64,000 nucleotides of DNA, from contig JAUEDM010000005.1 of assembly GCA_033439685.1 (NCBI GenBank), positions 4,426,350-4,490,349 of the forward strand, written 5' to 3'. The DNA comes from Apodospora peruviana. Its lineage: Eukaryota; Ascomycota; Sordariomycetes; Sordariales; Lasiosphaeriaceae. How positions within the stretch are numbered: the first letter of the stretch is position 1; every line of letters starts with the position of its first letter. Below, piece after piece: positions 55,291-64,000 of the stretch. A program made the position numbers and the translations under genes. The notes below the pieces were generated by a model that was not told the origin of the DNA, made no database searches, and saw only the letters and a list, made by a program, of their open reading frames with translations.

Positions 55291-58200
55291 ATGGCGACTT
55301 TCCAACTGAACGAGGTCATCAGACTGTACGAGCCGTGTAATATATTGCTCTGCTTACTATGCAAGGCAGGCATCAAGCCCGGGAATGGCACCGTGTCTCA
55401 CTTTCGAAATCAGCACAAGTTAAAAGGCAACGAACTGCAGCAGGTGTTGCGTTTGCCGCATCAATCCAGCATCTTAGCGATCCGGCAACAGTCGATCTGC
55501 CGCAGGATGGCAGCGTGGCCATCGACGGGCTGCCACAGCTCAAGGGCTACAGCTGTATGAGCTGTCGATATATGACCATTAACCGGGACAACGCTGTGGC
55601 CCATCAGCGTACCGAGGCGCATACAGTTGTGGGAGGGCCGGGTTGGACGGTGGTAACGTTGCAGTCATTCGGACAGCGGAAGCACGCGCGGTACTGGGTT
55701 GTCAAGAGGGACGGTGCGGTGGGCGATCGTGTGGCAAGGGCTCTTGGGGGACTGGCAAGCAGTTTGCGAGCTTGCGAAGAGATACTGGAAAAGGAAGCGG
55801 CAGAGCGCCGGAAGACGGTTGAGGAAGTGGGCACGGTAACAAGCAGGTCACGATGGGTTACGTATATGGGGTGGATAAAGCATCTACGGCAGGCAAACCG
55901 GGTGGTTCTTCGAGAGGCAGGGTTCTTACCGCTTACCGCCGCAGCAGAATGCAAAGAACGGGATCGTGCAAAGGTGGATGACAACAGGCGGATGCGGCTG
56001 CTGGGGGACAGCTTCGAGCGCGAGCTGCGACGGTCAGCACAAAGGGTTGATCGGGTGCCGACGCAGTCACTCAAGTGGCTGGCGAGCGTGGATCCAACAA
56101 AGCCGGTCGGCAAGCCGTTTGATGTGAAGGAAACGGAGGAGACGTGGCAGTTTTATTGCAGCCAGTTCCAGCGGTACTTATGCTACTGCGTGCGCGTGTA
56201 GGCACTGGGACGGCGGGCGGCACGGCGGACGCATCGAGTACGTTTTACGGACAAGCAATGGAAAGAGCTGGGTGTAATGGTACTACGGCTCGATGCAGTG
56301 GCTGAGAAGCGCATTACGGGGCGGTCTGTGGGGGCTGCGGCGGGGGCGGGAGAGGACTCGGCGACCGAGGAGCAAGACCCGGATGAGATGATGCTCGACC
56401 GGGCCGTATTCTCATTCTGCATCTGCTCGCTCAAGCAGAAAATCTACCAGCGCGTATACGACAATCCGCTGCTGCACTTTACGTCGGTTCTGGCCATCGG
56501 TCCGACGGAGATGCTATGGATGCCGGCGCACTCGTTTACCCGTAACTTGGCTGGGCTTTTATGGTGTAGCCGTGTGCTGGTACTAGAGAATTCGTTTGCG
56601 CCGTACGATGGGCCGGCGGACAATAGTGAGGACGAGGGTGAGATCAGGTATGGGGAAGGCGAGGATGGGGGCGAGGGTGAGGAGGACAAGGAAGACCAAG
56701 ACGACGGCGAGGACGGCGAGGACGACGAGGACGGCGAGGATGGCGAGGATGGCGAGGATGGCGAGGACAACGGCGAGGATGAAGAGGATGACGGTGATGA
56801 TGAAGAGAATGATAGCGAGGATGAAGAAGACAACGGCGGGAATGACGACGGAGAAGAGGATGACGGTGATGATGAAGAGAATGATAGCAAGGATGAAGAA
56901 GACAACGGCGGGAATGACGACGGAGATCAAACGGATGAAGAGGTCACTAGTGATTCGGTCGACAATTTCATGTTGGAGCGTCGCGAGTGGCTGTGCGACG
57001 GGGTATACGCGCCGATCAGCACCATCATCGAGTGGATGGCATATGGGCGTGGCTTCCGCCGTCACAAGGTTGGGACGCCGCGGCTGGCGTGGGAGCAGGG
57101 CGGCACGGCGCTGAATCTCGAAGTCATACGGATTCAGGTCTCGGATCTGCAGCGTGCCGCCACTGCTATTGTGGACGAGGCAGAGACATTGCTCGACGCG
57201 TTGCTAGCGGGGTCATGGGCTCAGGTCCGATCTACGATCGTGCTTGACGATATTGTTGACAGCTTGGTGTACGAGGGGCCAGGACGGTCATTTGCAACAA
57301 ACGGCAAGAATCGGTGGCTACAACCGGGCGCGGCCAGAATTGCCGAGCTTATCGGATCGAGCTTATTTCGGACGGTCAAGACAGAGGGCGGGCGCGTCGT
57401 GTACAAGTGCCGGCGGCAATCGGCGGAGGAGTTCTTATTACGACTTAAACGGTTCAAGAGCACGCTACTTGCAACCATGCACATCTGGGCGGGCAGCCGG
57501 GGCAGGGGCCGGAGATGACGACGCTGAAGCACTACGATACAGAACAGCTCCCACGTAACGTATTCGTCTTTGATGGGCTTGTAGTGCTTATCACGGACCA
57601 CAACAAGCAGAGGAGAGGCCGACGGGTAGCACGCTGGCTACCGGTGGACGTAAGCCGCATCATGGTGGCGTACGTCGCATGGCTGTGCCGTTTGAGCATG
57701 TGCTGCATCGGTTGTCGGGTATCCGAGGGCCAGCCGACACGCTACAGGCTTGGCTGTGGAAAGACGCATCGAAAGGGCTGTGGAATACAGAGGACTTGAG
57801 TAGGCGGCTTGACTTGTTATCAAGCACATACGTCGGGGTTCGGCTGACGGTGGCAAGCTATTGACACGTGGCGATCGAACTGGGCCGGCAGGTCAAAGGG
57901 CTGGTGGTCCGGCAGATGGAGATGGATGTGACGAACGGCGGGAATGAGTGCGAGGAGTGGGTTGATCCGCAGACCGGCGAGCTCCGGCAACAGCCGCTGG
58001 TAGACTACATCTGGGATCTCCAGGCAACACACGGCAGCCGTATTGCGGCTAGTCACTATGCGTTGTCAGTGCTGCATCCCGACCAGCTACAACCGGAGAT
58101 GCTGATGAACTATAAGCTTATCAGCGAGCTGTGGCACGGCTTCTTGGGCAGCAGCTCCAGTAACAGCTTTCGTAGTAGCTCCGGGGCGGTTGTCGGACGG

Positions 58201-60126
58201 AAGCGTGGCATGACGGAACCGTCGAGAGGGCCGCCGTCGAGAGGGCCGCCGTCGAAGAGAGTACGGAGTGGCAGGCAAAAGCAGCGAGACGATATGGTAG
58301 GTGAGCCCGTCCGAACGGGCATATTTCAGAGTGCAGGTACTTATACAGGTGATGCGTCACAGCGGCACGGGCAAGAAGGCATCGACGACATCAATATAGG
58401 ATTGCAGAGGTTGTTTGGGCCGACTGCGCAGTGGAAGTCGGACCAGCAACGGGATATCATGGCGAAGATCATGGCGCTACAAGATAACGGAGTCCGCAGC
58501 GAGCTACTGATAGCGGTGTTGCCGACAGGCGGCGGCAAGAGCGTGTTCTTTATGCTACCGGCGGTGCTCGACGAGACGTGGAGGGAAGGATCCCCCCCAA
58601 GCGATATGTGTAGCTTGCAGGTCGGCTCGACAAGCATCGTGGTTGTACCATTTGCTGCTCTGATCCGGGACATGGAAGCTCGTGCTCGCGAGATGGGCGT
58701 CGACTGCTTATGGTGGCGTACGGGTGAGCATGACAGTCGAACAGAGCGGCAGCGTGATGCGAGGCTGGTTCTTGTCAGCGCGGACGTAGCCGTCTGTGTG
58801 GAGTTTATGGCATATGTGCAAACCATCCGGTCGCGTGGGCGGCTGGGGCGGATTTTCTTCGATGAGTGTCATACGAGCATTACGGACGTTGGCTATCGGG
58901 CGCGGCTGGGGAAACTAAAAGAGCTGCACCGGTTTGGCTGCCCGATGATCATGCTCACGGCGACGTTACCGGTAAAAATGGAAGCGTGGTACCGGGAGAG
59001 GATGTTATGCAAGGACGCGGCACTTATCCGGACTGCGGCGGTCAATCATAATATCCGGTATAGGGTACGGGTGGTTGGGAAGAAGGGGGGCAGTGTGCAG
59101 GATGTGGTGCTAGAGGAGATGCGACAGCTGGAGAAGGTGATGACGGGCTCGCAGAAGGGGGTCGTGTATTGCCGGTCGATCGCAGCATGTGAGCAGCTGG
59201 GCGAAGCAGCAGGCTGCGGTGTTTATCATAGTAGGGCTTCGGAGGATGCTAATCAGGGGGTACTGAAAACGTGGATGTTAGGTCGGGAAGGGGCTCGGTG
59301 GATCACGGCAACGAGCGGGCTTGGGACAGGGATCGACATTGGTGGGATTACAGCTATCATTCACATGCAGGAACCATACGGGTTGGTGGACTTTGTGCAA
59401 CAGACGGGACGGGGCGGACGACGAGCGGGCGAGGTAGTGGAGTCTGTGATTGTGACGGATGGACGACCGGTTCGTGAGAACGAGTTTGAAGATGATATTT
59501 CACGAGCGAACCGGACAGCTATGGGCGAATTCATCCGGCAGACGGACTGCCGGCGTATTGGCCTTGGTATGTTTCTGGACGGGACGGGGCGTCGCTGTGG
59601 TGAGATAGGTGGTGAGTTATGCGATCACTGCCGGGCTCAGGAGCCGGTTGTTTCGGACGTGGTCGACATGACTACTCGATTACATGATGACCGGCGAGCA
59701 ACCGGGCTAGGCATGATGGCATTACGCGCTTGGGTCGACACGTTGACATGTCTGGGAGCGTGTAGCGTGTGCTATGTGAAATGGCATATACACGGTAAGT
59801 TGGAGGAGCAGGAGAAGCGGTACCAGCACCCGCGGTCGTCATGTCGGTACATCAGCATTGATGCAGTGGAGAGATGGAGGCAAGGGATTCAGTTTGACGA
59901 GTACCGTTGTTGCTGGTCGTGCGGGTTGCCGTACGGGTGGTGTGCAGAGGCACGAGTGGAAGGTCGATGTATTTATCGCGAGCATATTATGCCAGTCGTG
60001 ATGATGGTAGGGGTGAGTGAAACTTTGGGCAGGAAGTGGCAGGGGAATTTGGGGTTGATGTGGGCGACAGCAAAGGCTATCAGGGATGGCTGGTACGGTC
60101 GAGGCAGCTGTACGAAGAGGAGATGA
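55291..60126 (+). pseudogene. Telomere-linked RecQ-type helicase (TLH), disrupted
   Basis: ATG at 55291 (MATFQLNEVI). The first domain is an OrsD/DUF3505-like zinc finger (CNILLCLLC..H..H; then YSCMSCRYMT..H..H). A middle region of unknown function contains an acidic tract (56626-56950) and a segment reading LPRNVFVFDGLVVLI. The helicase starts near 58430. Walker A is LPTGGGKS (about 58521-58545), the DECH box is at 58861-58872, then LTATLP, and motif VI QQTGRGGRRAGE is near 59400. A Cys-rich C-terminus follows (CGEIGGELCDHC; CCWSCGLPYGWC). Breaks: frame change near 55425, in-frame TAG 56199-56201, frame changes near 57510 and 57690, in-frame TGA 57862-57864. The helicase half (57868-60126) is itself open. 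TLH genes lie within the last kilobases of chromosomes in Magnaporthe, Ustilago and others. Confidence 0.85.
56626..56950 (+). repeat. Acidic low-complexity tract inside the helicase gene
   Basis: About 108 codons almost entirely Glu, Asp, Gly and Asn. A block of about 22 residues (starting DDGDDEEND) occurs twice in tandem. It sits between the zinc-finger region and the helicase domain and was probably expanded by slippage. Confidence 0.85.
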
Positions 60127-60476
60127 CGAATGGTTTAGCGGTGTGGGAATTTATTGTACGGACAATTTGTAAATAGGATTCTTTTTATTTCGGGTTCTAT
60201 TCTAGGTTGAAGTACTGATATTAGTGACAACTCGTTTCCGGGCCGGAGAGTAAGGCCGAGAATGATAACGGTAGATGAGAACCCGACGCCGAGCGGTGGG
60301 AGGGCGAAAAGGGCGAAGCCGAAGAAGAAGCGGACAAATGAAGCAGACAATGCATATAAATAGGGTTGATATCTGGAGGTGATGGTAACGAGGGATGCGC
60401 TAGGCATGAGGGTGGGCATCCGGATGTGCGGATGGTCGTACATGCTGAGGATTACGGGCAGGAGAGCGGGCGGCAA

Positions 60477-61258
60477 TCCGCTGCTGTACTTTACGTCGGT
60501 TGTGGGCATGCCGGCACACTCGTTTACCCGTAACTTTGGGATTCCGGCGAGTCAGGCAGGAATGGCACGCGGTTTTTGATGTTTGATTCGGTATTGCGGG
60601 AGATGGGCAAGAAAAGGCCGTCACGGTTGCAAGATGTGGAGAGGCAGGTGACGATGGAAGAGGGGAGACGGTGGCAGTTGATGTGGCAAATTAATATCCA
60701 GGAACAATTACAGCAGGTGAAGAGCGATGACGGGAGGAGCGGTTGGTAGAGTTGTTGGACGAGCAGGAAGAAGCAGAGGAAGAGACGATAAAAGAGGTGG
60801 CCGCAAGTGATTTGGCGGTAGATGTAGAGGTAGAGATATACCGGGAGAGAGCACAGCGGCGGAGATAGGGTTAGAAGGAAAGGATTCGGCAGTCGGAGAA
60901 AGAGTTGGAGGTAGAGTAATTCCAGGAGATATTAGAGCAGTGGGCGGTAGGATGTACATGGTGCAGGGCGATTGGGGAAGAAGAGAGGGTTTGCAAGGGA
61001 CATAAGTTGGAGCAGTGCGAGGAGGAGGATTCGGGGGTGGTTAGGGCGGCGGTAGATCGATGGGTTGAGAAGATGCGGTGGGAGAAGTTTTCATGTTGTT
61101 TTGATTGTGGGATACCGCAGGGAATATGCAGGCGGTATAAAGTAAGGGAAGATGGCGGATATATACGAGACGGAGGAAATGGTTGTCAGTATGCCGGGGT
61201 ATTGATACAGTCGGTAGTAGCAATGTGGGGAGCGAATGTGGAGGAGGTGGGGGTATGA
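60477..61258 (+). pseudogene. Second, degenerate helicase-element fragment
   Basis: Short stretches repeat parts of the preceding TLH gene. NPLLYFTSV and MPAHSFTRN (60477-60540) correspond to NPLLHFTSV and MPAHSFTRN at 56464-56547. FSCCFDCGIPQGIC (about 61088-61130) corresponds to YRCCWSCGLPYGWC of the TLH C-terminus. The whole helicase core between them is missing or unrecognisable. It suggests a tandem TLH copy that lost its centre and is drifting toward purine-rich sequence. Confidence 0.6.
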
Positions 61259-62149
61259 ATTGGAAAAGGAGGTAGGTAAAGAAGAGAATGGAGATGGAGA
61301 TGGAGATGAAGATTGGGGTGTGGTGAGGGAGGGACAGAGATGAAGATAGGGGTCAGGGTTAGAAAGAAGATGAGGGTGACGGTTAGAGCGAGGAAGGAGT
61401 TGAGCATGAGAGAAAGGATGGGGATGATTGAGGGATGGAAAGGATAAGGTAAAGTGAGGATAAGATTAAGAAGGAGGATGAATTGAGGGAGAGGGTGAGA
61501 ATGAAGTGATTGTTAGATAAAGAAAGAATGGAGTGAGGGAGGAGAGGAGGGGTGTGTGTGATGGAGATGATGGGGTGATGGAGAGAGTAAGTGTGATGGA
61601 AAGGGTGATGGTAAGGTAATTTTGGGGGAAGCAAGAGGATGGAAATGGAAAAAAGAGAGATGATTTGAGGAATAGGAAGAGGAGGAGGAAGAGGAAGAGG
61701 ATGAGGGAGAGAGTAAAAGGGAGGGCGAGGATGAAGATGTAGATAGGGATAGGATTAGGAGTATATAAATGGTCAGGATGGGGATTGAGGAAGGGTTGAG
61801 GAAGGGAGATGATGATGATGGACATGATGAGGATCAGAGAAGATTGGGTTGGGTTGAAGAAGAGGAAGAATGGAGGGGATGAGTTAGTAAAGAGGAAGAG
61901 GAAGAAGGGAATGGGGATACGATAAGGTGAGGGTAAGGAAAGGATGTGTGAAAAGGGTAAAGAGGATGAGGTAAGGGTGAGGTTAGAGAGAAGGATGATG
62001 GGGAGAAAAGGAGAGGAGAGGGAGAGGGAGGAGTGAGAAAGAGGGTGAGGTGAGGTGAGGGAGAGGGAGAGGAGGATAAGGAAGGGGTAGGGGTGAGGTA
62101 GGTGAGGGGCAGAATGATGGTGGTGGTGGTTAAAAAGAGGGTTGGGAGA

Positions 62150-62490
62150 GGGTGAGGATTAGAGATTGGGTGATGAGGGTTGGGGTGAGATAGAGGATGA
62201 TGTAAGGGTGAGGGTTAGAAGAAGGTATAGGTTGGGTGAGCGTGAGGGATAGAAATTGAGTGATGAAAATTGGGGTGTGAAAAAGGGGGAGATGGAAGGT
62301 GAGAAGAAGAGGGTGAGGGTTAGAGTGGGAAGGAGGGTGAGGGTTGGAATTGGGAAGGAGGGTGAGGGTTGGAGTTGGGAAGGAGGGTGAGAAAGAGGGT
62401 GAGGGTTAAGAAGATGGAAAGGGTGAGGGTTAGAAAGAAGGAGAGAGAGAGGGTGAGGGTTAGAAAGAAGGAGAGAGAGGGTGAGGGTTA
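62150..62490. repeat. Telomere-like GTGAGGGTTAG words in a degenerate array
   Basis: The word GGTGAGGGTTAG or GGTGAGGGTTGG recurs at least eight times at intervals of roughly 25-60 bp (for example near 62207, 62311, 62338, 62363, 62399, 62424, 62453 and 62479). AGGGTTAG is a permutation of the TTAGGG telomere unit. They are not in perfect tandem, so this is not the telomere itself. Confidence 0.7.
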
Positions 62491-63796
62491 TAATAAGAAG
62501 GAGAACAGTAAAGATAAAAGGAGAAAGATAATGGTAAAGAATAAAAATGAGTATAAGAGAAAGAATGGGAAAAAAAGAAATAGAAAAGAAGGAAGAGAAG
62601 AAGAGAACGGAAGAAAAAGACAGGGAAGGAAAAGACAGGAAAGAAAAGAAAGCAAAAGAAGTTTACATGAAAATATGATAAAGAATATATTAATAAAAAG
62701 AATGATTAAATAAGAGTATATAAAAATAAAGGAAATATTAAAAACAAATAAAAAGAAAATGAAATGATAAAGGAAAGAAAAGTTAGAATTGAAGAAAAGT
62801 ATAATAGTATTGTTTTGAGGGGGGGAAGAGGTGTAAAAGAAAAAGAAAGAAAGGAAGGAAAATAAAAAGAAAGAGAGAAAGAAAAGAAATTAAAAGATAA
62901 GAAAAACAGGAAAATTAGAAGCAAAGAAGGGAAAAGAGGGAGAAAAAGGAAAATAAACAAGGAATATAAACAAGGAAAAAAAAGAAAAACAAGATAAAAG
63001 AGAGAAAAGAATTTAAAAAATAAAAAGAAGTAGAAAGAAAAAAGATAAAATAAATAAGAAGTAAAAGAGTGGAAAGAAAAAGATAAATAAAATAAAATGA
63101 AAATAAATGGAGAAAAATAAATATAAAAAAGGAAGAAAAAAAATAAAATAATATAAAGGAAAGTAAAGTTAAGTTAAAAGTTAAAACAGCAAGAAAATAA
63201 ATATAAAGAATAAAAAAGGTTAAGTAAGACGAAAGAATAAGTAGGAATTTAAAATAGCTAAGTATTGTGTAAAAGGATTAAGATGGAAAAGAGTTGAAGT
63301 TGAAAGGCATAAAATAAAAGAATAGGAGTTTAAAAACAAAAAACAAAGGTAAGAGAAAGGAAGATAAAAGAAATAAAACAATGGTCGGAGATAAATAATA
63401 TATAGGTAGAAAGAAGAGAGAAAGAATAATAAAAAGGGAATTATATTTAAAAAAAGGTGATGATTAAATAATAATAAAACAAATGGTTAGGGTTATGGTG
63501 AAAGAGACGGATTAAAGAAAAAAGATTAGGATTAAAGTATGAAAATATTAGGGTTATATTTACAAAGAAAAAATGGAAAATAAGTAATAAGGCAAGAGAA
63601 AGTAAAATAAAAAATAATTATAATATAAGTTTTAAAAAAGACAGAGGATTAAGTTAAAAAGACAGACAAAAAGAAAAGTCAATATAAAGAACAGGAAAAG
63701 AAAGGAAAGACAAAAAAGATAATAAAGAAAGGATAAAACAAAGGTAATAATGAGAGGAAAAGTTAATATAACGTTATGAAAAGTAAATAACAAGGC

Positions 63797-63965
63797 AAGG
63801 AAAATTAAAGGGAAAAATAAAAGGGAAAAATTAAAGGGACACAAATAAAAGGGAAGACATAAAGGGCTAAAATCAAATGGGCAAAATAAAAGGTAAACAT
63901 AAAGGGAAAAATAAAGGGAAAAATAAAAGGGGCAAAATAAAAGGGAAAAATAAAAGGAAAAATAA
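63797..63965. repeat. Degenerate short tandem array of AAATAAAAGGG type
   Basis: Units of about 10-13 bp of the form GGGAAAAATAAA recur with small changes up to the window end. Low-complexity subtelomeric DNA with no coding meaning. Confidence 0.65.
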
Positions 63966-64000
63966 ATCGTAAGACAAAAAAAGAAAAAAAAATATATAAA

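Larger units (their letters stand above)
61259..64000. repeat. Subtelomeric polypurine-biased tract
   Basis: About 2.7 kb in which the plus strand is overwhelmingly A and G. Four 60-base lines counted by hand gave 47, 52, 53 and 46 purines (lines starting 61501, 62401, 62941 and 63841). The left part is G-rich (GGTGAGGG, GAGGAAGAGG); from about 62500 it becomes A-rich. No gene: the open frames here are low-complexity Lys/Arg/Glu or, on the other strand, Phe/Leu/Ser/Pro strings. It continues past the window end. Confidence 0.9.

Noticed and set aside
61383..63844. Long frames rich in Lys/Glu or Phe/Leu/Ser in the right-end tract
   Set aside because: They follow from the purine/pyrimidine strand bias and are low complexity throughout.

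Overview
The window reads as nuclear DNA of a filamentous ascomycete, probably a Sordariomycete. Genes are split by short introns of about 45-80 nt with GTAAGT/GTATGT-type donors. They encode fungal-only families: Zn2Cys6 regulators, HET domains, UstYa-like proteins and a STAND/NLR protein. The right end carries a telomere-linked RecQ-type helicase followed by a long purine-rich tract, so the chromosome end is probably to the right.

Left third (0.7-23.6 kb): a secondary-metabolite cluster. In order it holds an O-methyltransferase (-), a flavin monooxygenase (+), a laccase-like multicopper oxidase (-), a membrane-anchored fasciclin protein (+), an AflR-type Zn2Cys6 regulator (+), a 14-TM MFS pump (+), a FAD-linked oxidase (-) and a second Zn2Cys6 regulator (+). 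This gene set matches the aurofusarin cluster of Fusarium (aurJ, aurF, gip1, aurS, aurR2, aurT, aurO, aurR1) except that no polyketide synthase and no aurZ are visible. The methylase would act on a naphthopyrone-type polyketide. The monooxygenase, laccase, fasciclin protein and FAD oxidase would oxidise and couple it outside the membrane, and the pump would export it. If the likeness holds, the synthase should lie just left of base 1. The product itself cannot be named from this window.

Middle (23.9-43 kb): an accessory, repeat-rich belt. It holds a PD-(D/E)XK-like unknown, a Tad-like LINE copy (A), an amino-acid-oxidase fragment, an intact HET-domain gene, a broken HET fragment, a UstYa-like gene that ends directly against a GH76 3' fragment, and a frameshifted FAD monooxygenase. 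These are followed by a 19-bp tandem repeat, a fragment of the telomere-linked helicase element, a 432-bp element with long terminal inverted repeats, a second LINE with a nested insert, a solo LTR and a LINE 3' fragment (C).

Right third (43.2-64 kb): a hydrolase-NB-ARC-TPR NLR gene with 17 nearly identical 42-residue TPR repeats and one in-frame TGA between the NB-ARC and TPR halves. It is followed by an LTR-like repeat, LINE copy B in reverse, an unknown gene with C-terminal membrane segments, and the telomere-linked helicase (OrsD-type zinc finger, acidic tract, DECH RecQ helicase) broken by several stops and frameshifts. A second degenerate helicase fragment comes next, and then about 2.7 kb of polypurine-biased DNA with telomere-like GGGTTAG words. 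Several stops in the accessory part are what a single C-to-T change would give, which is compatible with RIP-type mutation, but this was judged by eye only.
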